NCBI RefSeq assembly: GCF_016801865.2
Contig: NC_068937.1
Coordinates: forward strand, 111,462,994-111,526,993
Direction: 5' to 3'
DNA length: 64,000 nucleotides
Origin: Culex pipiens pallens
Taxonomy: Eukaryota > Arthropoda > Insecta > Diptera > Culicidae
Of the stretch, positions 11,807 to 21,797 are shown piece after piece. Each line of letters begins with the position of its first letter. The stretch's first letter is position 1. The notes under the pieces were generated by a model. The model saw only the letters and a program-made list of their open reading frames with translations, was not told the DNA's origin and searched no databases. The translations under genes were made by a program, and so were the position numbers.

Positions 11807-12687
11807 ATTTGATTTGTAAAATAATTGAGAGAGATACAATTACTTTCAAGTTAAAAAGAAAAGTATTACCAGGAATCAGGGTAATTGTTTTTGAATATGC
11901 GCTTTGAATTCTTAGAAAATGTTACTGAAACAAAATTGAATTTTCTTCCGAAAATGTTTGTTTGTATTCCTATTAAGAGAATACGTCGAAATAATCTTCA
12001 TGAAGATATTTTTTTAATGTATTGTTGAGGATTTCTTAAAGAAATTTATTGCTACACTCAAATAATTTTTGAACATCTGCTTACCGGCTTTAAATATTTT
12101 AAATATCTTTTGAGTTTTGAGTAATGTTCTTTTTAACCTTATTTATTGATTATTTTATAAAGGATCCATTAAAATTTTAATCTTTTGAATCATGTTTCAA
12201 ACTTTTCTCGAAGTTTTACATAGCAATGGAACAAAAATGATTATTGGGGCTTTTTTCGGTGGCCGTACTTTGCTCAAATCACAATTATGAGCTTAATTGG
12301 ACGCAACTGATGCTGGCTCTTTGGCTTTGAATTTTAGTAAAATCTACCCCGAAGAAAGGTTTTTTTTCTAAATTTCGGCATTCTTAGAGAAAAATAAAAG
12401 ATCAAAACATTCAAAAATGAAAGCAACAATATTCAAAACTCGAAGTTTCAGAAATTAGAAAAGAATTTTGGGTTTTTAAAAATTGAAAGAGTCAAAACTT
12501 ACGAAATTCTAAAAAATTTTAAATTAAAAACAACCAAGAGCATAAAAAATTATACATTCTCAATTGCTCGAATGCTTAAATTCTTGAATTTTTAAATTCT
12601 CTAATTTTTAAATTCTTAAATTAGAAGATCCCTAAATTTCAAAATTCTTTATTTCTTAAATTCAGAACCTTCTGAAAAAAGAACTGC
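11807..12687. other. AT-rich non-coding DNA
   Basis: Low-complexity A+T-rich sequence with many AAATTCT and TTAAATTC variants near 12540-12690. No open frame of note, no transposon ends, and no regulatory pattern that I can support. Confidence 0.5.
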
Positions 12688-12700
12688 AAAATTCTTAAAT

Positions 12701-13079
12701 CTCTCACCCAGTCGTCCTGGGTTTTATCCCAGAAGGTCCCGGTGGCAAATTTTGAGACGAGATTTGTCTGATCACGCCTTCCGTCGGACAGGGAAGTAAA
12801 TGTTGGTCCCGGTCTAACCTAGTGGTTAGGTCGTTAGCTCTGTCCAGGTGCAGGAGTCGTCTCCCTGGGTCCTGCCTCGGTGGAGTCGCTGGTATGCAGT
12901 TGGACTAACAATCCAAAGGTCGTCAGTTCGAATCCCGGGGTAGATGGAAGCTTAGGTGTAAAAAGAGGTTTGCAATTGCCTCAACAATCAAGCCTTCGGA
13001 CACCTAGTTTCGAGTAGGAATCTCGCAATCGAGAACGCCAAGGCAATGCTGTAGAGCGAATAATTTGATTTGATTTTTG
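12701..13079 (+). mobile_element. tRNA-derived SINE, full length, with 13-bp TSD
   Basis: AAAATTCTTAAAT lies immediately before (12688-12700) and after (13080-13092) the element, a clear target-site duplication. The middle contains a tRNA-like unit: a TTGGA/TCCAA stem encloses a CTAACAA loop (anticodon position AAC, valine-type), followed by a B-box-like AGTTCGAATCC. A further upstream segment with AGTGGTTAGG looks like a second, decayed tRNA-type A box, so the head is composite. The tail is TTTGATTTGATTTTTG. It carries no protein and would use a LINE's machinery. The body matches a family I remember as common in Culex. Confidence 0.85.
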
Positions 13080-13092
13080 AAAATTCTTAAAT

Positions 13093-13904
13093 GATATTAT
13101 TTTTGTCACCATCATAGATTACAGAAAAACTGATAATATTGGAGTACTTTCGGAGACATATTTTAAATTCGAGAAATTTTGCGAAGAAAATAATACAAAT
13201 TTCGTGTTTCGATTTTTGTGAGTGGCGAAAATCATCAAGTACGAACTGCAATTAAAATTTCAAATCCCTAGATTTATGAATTTATCAAGATTTTCAAAGT
13301 TATAAATTTTATGATCTTTTTAATTTTTTTAATTTTAGAATTTAAATTTGATTTGATGTTTTAATATCAAAATTTCTTAATATTTTAATTTCTATTTAGA
13401 ATTCCTTTTTTGCCAAAATGATTGTTATGGCTTCTCCCTCTAGTTCACTTCATCCTGGCAAAAAAAAAATGTCCATTTTCGGTGTTTCAAGATTCTGCGT
13501 TCTGAGATTCGGCCTCATGCGGCTATTTCTGTTATTGAATACAACTTTATTCTGTGATATTTGTGTTTTTTTCTGATGGAGCTCTTGATTTTGTTCCCAA
13601 ATATTTTTTTATTTCATAAAAAATGAAACTCTATTGTATGTTGTTGCGAAATTATTTTTGTTAAATAATACGTCAAATACTCGATTTTAACTAATTAACC
13701 TTCGATATTTTCTATTTTTGATAATTTTTAAAAGACAGCAATTGCACACCTAAAATTCACAGTCGAGATAATCGTTCTCTCAAAATTTATTGAGGGATCA
13801 GTGCCAAAATCGATAGAATAATGGTACCAACTCACACCATCATAACAAATGAGTTCATTCGTTAGTTGAATCAATAAATCTCCAACGAGTGTCATACATC
13901 GACT
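13093..13904. other. AT-rich non-coding DNA
   Basis: Mostly poly-A/poly-T rich sequence with no open frame and no clear repeat ends. I see nothing functional in it. Confidence 0.5.
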
Positions 13905-14030
13905 TCTGACTTCTCCTTGGTCACCAAGCTGTGGTGGCCGAGGCAGCTAAGTCATTGGATTGGTTTGTCAAAGGTCTCTGGTTCGATTCCCGTTGTCGAC
14001 ACTTTTGGTTTTTTGTTTGACGGATGAACT
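13905..14030 (+). mobile_element. SINE-like unit with good A and B boxes
   Basis: TGGCCGAGGCA at 13935-13945 resembles an RNA polymerase III A box. GGTTCGATTCC at 13980-13990 is a canonical B box, 34 bp after the A box ends, which is tRNA-like spacing. The unit continues into a T-rich segment and AGATGAAC-like sequence shared with the unit at 14637. It is probably a tRNA-derived SINE head; no clean cloverleaf forms, so it is not a working tRNA gene. Confidence 0.6.
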
Positions 14031-14134
14031 TTTTTTTGCAAATGAACCTCGAGAGAATAGTTCTATCGCCCATTTGAGCAACAATTTATGACGAAAGTTT
14101 TACTTTCAGCCTAGACATGTTTTTTTATGTTTCA

Positions 14135-14490
14135 AAAAACCATTCTCAAGTTAAAGACCGAGCGGATAGTCCTCTCGAAAAGAGACGAGGGGAAAGAACT
14201 ATTTTGCGAGAGTATAGACCTCTTACACGCTTACAACATCAACTAATAGTGTTCATTCGTTCCTTGGAACAGTTCATCTCATATGGACAAGTGACCCACG
14301 TAGCCTCTTGATTTTGAGTCTCGGTATCGGTATCGGTATCACTTTTTTTTTGGAAAATAAACCCATCAGTAAAGTACTCTCGGTAATTTCGGGATTTATC
14401 GTCTCGGTCCGTTCACAGTACCGTTTTTCTACCGAACCGTGCTCTTCGTTCTCTCGTATGCCGATGCCCAGTTCTGGGTGCACAACATCA
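14135..14490 (+). mobile_element. SINE-like unit, second copy, head largely lost
   Basis: From AGTTAAAGACCGAGCGGATA to CCGATGCCCAGTTCTGGGTG the sequence aligns with 14637-14975: shared GATAGTCCTC, GCGAGAGTATAG, GTAAAGTACTCTCGGTA and GGGATTTATC. The tRNA-like head is replaced by CTCGGTATCGGTATCGGTAT. Small open frames on both strands overlap it and are not genes. Confidence 0.55.
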
Positions 14491-14636
14491 AACGGATAAA
14501 CATCATTTTTGTCCACTCAATCCAGAGATATTCCCAAAACCTAATTCCAAACCCTTTCTAATTTTTCCAAATCTGTCAACCATAGGAGAAAAAATTCAAG
14601 CGTCATCAGGGTTAATCCTTTTATTCTTATACGCCC

Positions 14637-14975
14637 AAAGTTAAAGAACGAGGGGATAGTCCTCACGAAAAGAAACGTGAGGAAAGTGCTATATTGCGAG
14701 AGTATAGTCCTCTCGCGTGTTCATTAGTTCATTGGAACAGTTTATCCTATGAGTGGCTTATATGGACAAACGACCGCCACTTAGTCACCGAACCATGGTG
14801 GCCCATACGGCAAAGGCACGGTTCAATATGCCGAAGGTCTTGGGCTCGAGTTTCGGTACTGGTACTTTTTTTTTTGATAGATGAACTTTTTTAGAAGATG
14901 AACCCATGAGTAAAGTACTCTCGGTAGTTTCGGGATTTATCTTTATCCTGTCGTATGCCGATGTCCAGTTCTGGG
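14637..14975 (+). mobile_element. SINE-like unit, third copy
   Basis: Aligns with 14135-14490 over most of its length and keeps a diverged tRNA-like head near 14795-14860 (ATGGTGGCCCATACGG, then GGGCTCGAGTTTC in the B-box position). It ends CCAGTTCTGGGTGTAC, like the second copy. Three related units in 1.1 kb suggest local duplication or repeated insertion. Confidence 0.55.
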
Positions 14976-14999
14976 TGTACTTAAAAAATTGATCGTTAT

Positions 15000-15028
15000 T
15001 TTTATTTCTCTTCTCTTTTCAGGTAAGT
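15000..15028 (+). other. Candidate recursive splice (ratchet) site 2
   Basis: An uninterrupted pyrimidine run from about 15005 ends TTCTCTTTTCAG at 15022, and GTAAGT follows at 15023-15028. This is a textbook fused 3'/5' splice site. It lies at the edge between the SINE cluster and unique DNA, on the same strand as site 1 (near 382). Ratchet points mark long introns; both would be used by one plus-strand transcript if real. Confidence 0.6.
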
Positions 15029-16290
15029 CCACCTATTTGGATATTTCACCGTGAATCAGAGCATAAATGTCAAATGTTTGTGGTTTGTAGCCATACTTCC
15101 GTTACTCTTTCAATAATTTGATGCATTCGATTATAAGCATTTCGCCGCAATTATCCTCCAAAGGGTAATTGTCAGGTTAGTGCTGCCAAATGGAAGGGAA
15201 AGTGTGCCCTCTCCATCGCTCGTTAGTTGAGATTAGATAACCGAGATTGGTATCCGAGCTGCAACGAACGAAACATTCGACCGTGAACCTCTTCGAACGG
15301 GGTTTCGGGAAGGCGTACTACAACACTTAGCACGCTGTGTACAAATCATCATTAACAACTCGTCTTACAAACCGGCAATCATGCCCACCAGCTGCTTCAT
15401 TACAATGTTTTTTTTTTTTGTTGTTGTGTGTGCACGAGAGATGATGATGGGCTCCCGAAACACGAAACAGCTCGGTGGAAGCTAAACGCAAAGTTTTACA
15501 CGCAGTTTACGATTTGTCCGGCGCTCGTGCCCGTGCCGCGCTTATTTATCATTACGATTATTACGTGTGTAATGCAGTTACGTTGGTTGAGCTTTGAAGT
15601 TCGAAGGTCGTTTTTATGTTTACTAGATGGAAAATTAAATGCGTGCTTTCTGTAATGGTGGCAACACTTCTATCTCAAATTGAAAATTTGCAAATTTGTG
15701 GCACAAGTTTTTTGTACCAGCTTAAAATCTTGATGGGGAAAAACTAAAAATAAAAAACATAAAAAACTTCGTTTTCGGAAGCAGCGCAGATGAAGTAATC
15801 GCTAAACAATCCGCAATCAAGCGTTGAAATTAAACTTTCAGCATCAGCTGTTGCTAAAATAGACACGAAACATAACAAAAAGTACCACAATTACCCTTCC
15901 GCGGGGCGCGATCTCGAGTTCACCCCCAGGTGCGCACCATTATTTACGCTGGCAACACTGGTGGTAGGCTTTTGGCAGCTGCTGAAGATGAGATAACGCG
16001 CAGTTCGAGCCGCGTCGGTGCGTGTCCGCGTTGGTTTATCAGCCCTACGCGTAGTACTGGTTGCGCCAGAACTCAATTTTGCGGTTGCATCACAAATCCG
16101 TCTACCGACCGTGAATCTCATCGCCACCAGCGCTGAAATTCACTTGGAAGATTTGCGTTGAAAAGGGCAGGCTTATTGCATTTTTAGGAGAAATTGGTCC
16201 ATTCATATTATGGGCTATTTTTTAGAATATCGCAGATTGAATTTTCACTGTATTTATTTGATTTGTTTGAAACCTAGTTGATCGATTCTT
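15029..16290. other. Unique sequence downstream of ratchet site 2
   Basis: Normal-complexity DNA, GC-rich around 15900-16100. Opposed open frames near 15890-16136 mirror each other and have no domain. GGCAACACT occurs at 15660 and 15951; this 9-mer recurs near the candidate promoters. No transposon ends were found. Possible conserved regulatory DNA, by inference. Confidence 0.4.
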
Positions 16291-16395
16291 GCTTTCCAAA
16301 TTTGCCATTTTGCATAATTTGTTTCTTCATACAAGTTTCCATACTAAATTAGGGGCTGTCCGTAGAAGAGTGCTATGAAACTATGTAAAAATCCA

Positions 16396-18215
16396 TTATG
16401 CCATTTTGCATCATTAGTTTGTCCATATAATTTTCCATACAAATTTGGCCGCTATCCACACAAAAATGATGTATGAAAATCTGTATCTTATGAAGGAATT
16501 TTTTGATCGAGTTGGTGTCTTCGGCAAAGTTGTAGGTATGGATACGGATTACACTGAAAAAAATGATACACGGTAAAAAATTTGATGATTTTTTATTTAA
16601 CTTTTTTCTTACTAAAATTTGATTTTTTAAACATGCCAACTTTTCAGTAATTTCAAGGTTGTGCAAAAAAAATCATTGATTTAGTTATAAATTTCTGAAT
16701 AAATACAATTATTTTTCAAAAGGTCAAAATATTGGTCGCAAAAATTTTTCAACTTTATTCTACGATGTAATATTAAATTTGCAATCAGTTAGTACTTCAG
16801 TGAAATTTTGATAAAGTGCACCGTTTTCATATTGAAGCAATTTTTAGGTAATTTTCTAGGAAATATTCGCAGTTTCTCATTTTTTTGAATTAGTATTCAA
16901 AAAAAATTATGTTTTCCAAGTCCCACCCAAACAACCCACCATTTTCTAATGTCGATATCTCAGCAACTAATAGTCCGATTTACGATGTTACAATATGAAA
17001 CATTCGTAAAATTTTTCGATCTTTTCGAAAAAAATGTTTTCAATTTTTTTGAATAAAGACCAACATTTTAAAAAGGGCCAAGCATTCAATAGTACGTTCT
17101 TTAAAAACGTTAGTCTTGGTTTCAAAATTTTGGTTTTTTTTTCAAAAGATTGGAAAATTTCACGAATGTTTCATATTTTAACATTGTAAATCGGACTATG
17201 AGTTGCTGTGATATCGAAATTAGAAAATGGTGGGTTGTTTGGGTGAGAATAAGAAAACATCTATATTCCTGTTTTTAAACCTTTGCATGGCAATATCTCA
17301 GCAACAAAGGGTTGTATCAACAAATTTCAAAAAAGCAAAATATAGAGGATTTTCCAAGCTTTTCAATTTTTTTTTAATTGGACAAACATGTGATTTTTTT
17401 TTTCAAAGGTGGGCAACCATCCCAAGAAACATTTTTTCCCAGGAGCTCTACAAGAGCTCTTCAAGATATCTACAGCATAGCAGTTTGGAACGCGGTAGGA
17501 TAAAATTCACTTCAAGTACTCTTGCAAACTCCTGAAGAAGTTTTGAAGAGAATTTTATCCTACCGCGGTCCAAACTGCTATGCTGTAACTATCTTGAAGA
17601 TCTCTTGTAGAACTCCTGGAAAAAATGTTACTTGGGATGTCCACTTATTTAAAAAAATGAAAAACTGCGACTATTTAAAAAAAAAAAGTTACCTAAAAAT
17701 GGCTTTTACTTGAAAATGGTGCACTTTATCAAAATTTCACAAAAGTACTTTTTGTTTGCAAATTTGATTTTACATCGAAAAATTAGGTTGAAAAATTTTT
17801 GTGAACGATATTTCGACTTTTTGAAAAAAACCAGTATTGATTACAAAATTCATAACTCGGTCAAAGATTTTTTGCACAACCTGCAAATTTTTGAAAAGAT
17901 GTCCTCTTAAACACTTCATTTTTTTTAAATAGTGTTTTTTGCAAATCAAGTTTTAGTGACAAAAAGTTAAATAAAAAATCACCAATTTTTTTTACCGTAT
18001 ATCTTTTTTTTAGTGTAGTGCTTGTCCATACCAACAACTTTACCGAAAAAATCCTTGAAAAGATACAGATTTTTGAATTTTCATGCATTATTTTTGTATG
18101 GACAGCTGCCAAATTTGTATGGAAAATTATATGGACAAGCTAATGATGCAAAATGGCTTCCTTGGGCATACCAAAGGCACCACAAAAATTTCAGCAGGTA
18201 AAAAATACAAAAAAA
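16396..18215. mobile_element. Large foldback element A (about 1.8 kb)
   Basis: The left part (16396-16580) carries ATTTTGCATCATTAGTTTG, GGTGTCTTCGGCAAAG and TGATACACGG. The right part (17995-18190) carries their inverted counterparts, ending GATGCAAAATGGCTTCC. Inside is another inverted pair around AACAACCCACCATTTTC (16930 and 17230). A complete relative lies at 34277-35697. Here the left outer end is missing, since the inverted match to GACCGATTTCG at 18230 is absent. Frames on both strands are palindrome by-products. Confidence 0.65.
17419..17638. repeat. 220-bp palindromic MITE in the loop of foldback A
   Basis: Starts ATCCCAAGAAACATTTTTTC and ends with the inverted counterpart ...GTTACTTGGGAT. 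The arms of about 95 bp share ACAGCATAGCAGTTTGGA and CGCGGTAGGATAAAATTC. The nesting shows that it inserted after foldback A formed. Target duplication not resolved. Confidence 0.75.
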
Positions 18216-18764
18216 TAAATTTAAAAAAAGACCGATTTCGAAAATAAAAAAAAATGGAGTCAGTAAAAAAAATATTCTATCCAAATTTTGAGCCATAAGA
18301 ATCTTTTGAGACGTAATTGTATGTTTAAAGATTTCATATTTTCGGCATCGCTGCAAAATGCCGTTTTCATCCATACTAGCTAATGTTAAGGCATGGGAGA
18401 CCCTATGGACATTGCTAACATCCATAATAATCAATACTTATTCAGGATTAATAGGCACACCAAAACAAATCTAGATAACTTTTCAGAAGTTCATAGAAAT
18501 GGTTTCGCTGAAGTAACTATATTTAGATCTTTCGACAAGTATTCCTTGAAAATCAATTTCAAAATTAACTTTTACAGGAAAGTTAAAAAAAATCTTGAAG
18601 GTTTCATATTTAAAATTCTCTAGCGATTTGAAAAGTTGCAGAGAATCAGCTTTTGAAAAAATTACCTTATTTGGGTCACATTCTAAGGGATTGCTCAAAT
18701 ATTACGTCCCCCCTGTCACGCACTTTTCCTATACCTTTAACATGGGCTGTCACAAAATCCAAGA

Positions 18765-18784
18765 CCCCCCCCCCCCCCCCCCCC
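18765..18784. repeat. Homopolymer C run, 20 bp
   Basis: Twenty consecutive C, preceded by CAAAATCCAAGA and followed by GTCATCTGGGG. Other long G or C runs are at about 6685-6697 and 34201-34217. Runs of this kind mark some repeat families here and are prone to sequencing error. Confidence 0.9.
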
Positions 18785-18925
18785 GTCATCTGGGGCGATT
18801 AGGTACTGCAGGTCTTAAAAGCTTGAATATTGCAAATCGATGTATTATTTTTGTTAATCTGTGTCTGTTCTGTCCGAAATCAAACAAATTTATCCAAAGA
18901 TTTACAGCAATGAGAATTTTTTTTT

Positions 18926-18939
18926 AATTTATATTTATT
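18926..18939 (-). terminator. Polyadenylation signal of the LINE
   Basis: AATAAA on the minus strand (18939-18934) lies 8 nt before the nine-base oligo(A) tail. Such close spacing is common at LINE 3' ends, where the tail reflects the RNA template. Confidence 0.7.
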
Positions 18940-19136
18940 CAAATTTCTTTTCCATGTACATTCAATCAGTTAAAATATTATTGAGTGTCCAATCACAAAC
19001 GATGACTTTTCACCTCAATTTTAAATACTAGCAACTTTCATTTATTCATGAAATATTGTAGCTTTGGATATTCAGTGATTTCAAATGTAGGAGGTCCTAC
19101 ATGTACAAAAGGGAAAAGGCATACCTTAAAACTAAC

Positions 19137-21797
19137 TTATAAACTATATAAAGAACGGATCAATGCAGCTGAAGACTGCAATGATTTTTGTCGAAATGCA
19201 TCAATTATCTTATTGGACATAACATCCAAAGTGTCAACTTCGGCTAATTGATGAAGTTCACTGGTGCTGAACCAGGGAGGAAGTTTCAGAATCATTTTCA
19301 GAATTTTGTTCTGAATCCTCTGAAGTTTTTTCTTCCTGGTTAAGCAACAGCTTGTCCAGATCGGCACAGCATAAAGCATGGCAGGTCTGAAAATTTGTTT
19401 ATAAATTAACAGTTTATTCTTGAGACAAAGTCTAGAATTCCTGTTTATAAGTGGATACAAACATTTAATATATTTGTTACATTTAACCTGGATACTTTCA
19501 ATGTGATCCTTGTAAGTAAGGTTTTTGTCAAAACCAAGTCCAAGATATTTCACTTGATCCTCCCACTTTAAATTTACCTCATTCATCTTTATAATGTGAT
19601 GACTTTTTGGTTTAAGAAAATCAGCCCTTGGTTTGTGAGGGAAAATAATAAGTTGAGTTTTTGCAGCATTTGGAGTAATTTTCCATTCTTTCAAATAAGA
19701 ATTGAAAATATCCAAGCTTTTTTGTAATCTTCTTGTGATGACACGAAGGCTTCTGCCTTTGGCGGAGATGCTTGTGTCATCAGCAAAAAGTGATTTCTGA
19801 CATCCTGGGGGCAAATCAGGCAAGTCAGAAGTAAAAATATTGTATAAAATTGGACCCAAAATGCTTCCTTGAGGGACGCCAGCACGTACAGGTAGTTGAT
19901 CAGATTTGCTATTCTGATAACATACCTGCAGAGTACGATCCGTCAAATAATTTTGAATAATTTTCACGATATAAATCGGAAAATTAAACCTTTTCAATTT
20001 CGCAATCAAACCTTTATGCCAAACACTGTCAAATGCTTTTTCTATGTCTAGAAGAGCAGCGCCAGTAGAATAGCCCTCAGATTTGTTGCTTCGAATTAAA
20101 TTTGAAACTCTCAACAACTGATGAGTAGTTGAATGCCCAAGGCGAAATCCAAACTGCTCATCAGCGAAAATTGAATTTTCATTAATGTGCGTCATCATTC
20201 TATTAAGAATTATTCTTTCGAATAATTTACTAATAGATGAAAGCAAACTAATGGGCCGATAGCTTGAGGCTTCAGCAGGATTTTTATCCGGTTTCAAAAT
20301 CGGAATTACTTTGGCATTTTTCCAACTACTGGGAAAATATGCCAAATCAAAACATTTGTTGAAAATTTTGACCAAGCAACTTAAAGTTGCTTCTGGTAAT
20401 TTTTTAATTAAAATGTAAAAAATGCCATCCTCACCAGGGGCTTTCATATTTTTAAATTTTTTGATAATAGATTTTATTTCATTTAGATCCGTATTAAAAA
20501 CATCATCTGATGAAAATTCTTGTTCAACAATATTCTGAAATTCTATTGAAATTTGATTTTCAATAGGACTCAAAACATTCAAGTTGAAATTATGAGCACT
20601 CTCAAACTGCTGAGCAAGTTTTTGAGCTTTTCCCCCATTAGTTAATAGAATATTATCACCATCTTTTAAAGAAGGGATGGGTTTTTGAGGTTTCTTAAGA
20701 ACCTTTGAAAGTTTCCAAAAAGGTTTGGAATAAGGTTTAATTTGTTCGACATCTCTTGCGAACTTTTCATTTCGCAGGAGAGTGAATCTGTGGTCAATAA
20801 CCTTTTGCAAATCTTTTTGAATTCGCTTCAGTGCAGGATCACGAGAACGTTGATACTGTCTTCGGCGAACATTTTTTAGACGAATCAGAAGCTGAAGATC
20901 GTCATCAATAATGGGAGAATCAAATTTGACTTGGACTTTAGGAATAGCAATATTCCTAGCATCCAAAATTGCATTAGTTAAAGATTCCAAGGCTGAATCA
21001 ATATCAGCTTTGGTTTCTAAAACAAAATCATGATTTAAATTATTCTCAATATGATGCTGATACCTGTCCCAATTAGCTTTGTGGTAATTAAACACAGAAC
21101 TATTGGGTCTGGTAACTGCTTCATGAGAAAGTGAAAAAGTTACTGGAAGATGATCAGAATCAAATTCAGCATGAGTCACTAAAGGACCACAATACTGACT
21201 TTGATTTGTCAACACCAAATCAATTGTTGATGGATTTCTAACAGAAGAAAAGCAAGTTGGCCCATTCGGGTATAAAACCGAATAAAGACCAGAAGTGCAA
21301 TCTCTGAACAGAATTTTACCATTGGAATTTACTTTTGAATTATTCCAAGATTGGTGTTTGGCATTAAAATCACCGATGATCAAAAATCGAGATCTATGCC
21401 GAGTAAGTTTATTCAAATCCCCTTTGAAATAATTTTTATTTTCCCCAGTGCATTGGAATGGCAAATATGCAGCTGCAATCATAATTTTCCCAAAAGAAGT
21501 TTCAAGTTCAATGCCCAAACTTTCAATAACTTTTAACTTAAAGTCACGTAACGTGCTATAAGTCATACTACGGTGGATAACTATTGCAACTCCACCGCCA
21601 TTTCGATTCATTCGGTTATTAGTTATAACTTTATAATCTGGATCACTTTTCAAATAAGTGCCAGTTTTTAAAAATGTTTCGGTTATAACAGCAACATGCA
21701 CGTTATGAACTCGTAAAAAGTTGAAAAATTCATTTTCTTTCGCTTTTAAAGAGCGAGCATTAAAATTCATAATATTGATGGAATTACTTAGATCCAT
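19137..21797 (-). CDS. LINE ORF2, endonuclease and reverse transcriptase
   Basis: An 886-residue protein that nicks the target DNA and copies element RNA from the nick. The N-terminal apurinic-like endonuclease (about 1-225) shows NFNARSL (11-17), ITET with E40, GDFNAKH (142-148, D143 and N145), TIDLVLTN (191-198) and SDHLPV (214-219). The reverse transcriptase (about 470-750) shows SSYRPISLLS (511-520), LLDIEKAFDSVWH with D584, GVPQGSILGP (640-649) and FADD (671-674), so the catalytic aspartates D584, D673 and D674 are intact. Length is normal for the clade and no RNase H domain is visible. The ATG lies inside the last codons of ORF1, in another frame, so translation is probably by reinitiation. 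Small frames inside it on either strand are shadows. Confidence 0.97.
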   Translation of the reverse strand: MDLSNSINIMNFNARSLKAKENEFFNFLRVHNVHVAVITETFLKTGTYLKSDPDYKVITNNRMNRNGGGVAIVIHRSMTYSTLRDFKLKVIESLGIELETSFGKIMIAAAYLPFQCTGENKNYFKGDLNKLTRHRSRFLIIGDFNAKHQSWNNSKVNSNGKILFRDCTSGLYSVLYPNGPTCFSSVRNPSTIDLVLTNQSQYCGPLVTHAEFDSDHLPVTFSLSHEAVTRPNSSVFNYHKANWDRYQHHIENNLNHDFVLETKADIDSALESLTNAILDARNIAIPKVQVKFDSPIIDDDLQLLIRLKNVRRRQYQRSRDPALKRIQKDLQKVIDHRFTLLRNEKFARDVEQIKPYSKPFWKLSKVLKKPQKPIPSLKDGDNILLTNGGKAQKLAQQFESAHNFNLNVLSPIENQISIEFQNIVEQEFSSDDVFNTDLNEIKSIIKKFKNMKAPGEDGIFYILIKKLPEATLSCLVKIFNKCFDLAYFPSSWKNAKVIPILKPDKNPAEASSYRPISLLSSISKLFERIILNRMMTHINENSIFADEQFGFRLGHSTTHQLLRVSNLIRSNKSEGYSTGAALLDIEKAFDSVWHKGLIAKLKRFNFPIYIVKIIQNYLTDRTLQVCYQNSKSDQLPVRAGVPQGSILGPILYNIFTSDLPDLPPGCQKSLFADDTSISAKGRSLRVITRRLQKSLDIFNSYLKEWKITPNAAKTQLIIFPHKPRADFLKPKSHHIIKMNEVNLKWEDQVKYLGLGFDKNLTYKDHIESIQVKCNKYIKCLYPLINRNSRLCLKNKLLIYKQIFRPAMLYAVPIWTSCCLTRKKKLQRIQNKILKMILKLPPWFSTSELHQLAEVDTLDVMSNKIIDAFRQKSLQSSAALIRSLYSL

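Noticed and set aside
13935..13990. tRNA-Ser/Leu-type gene
   Set aside because: Canonical B box but no cloverleaf, and the unit belongs to a local SINE-like family with two decayed relatives.
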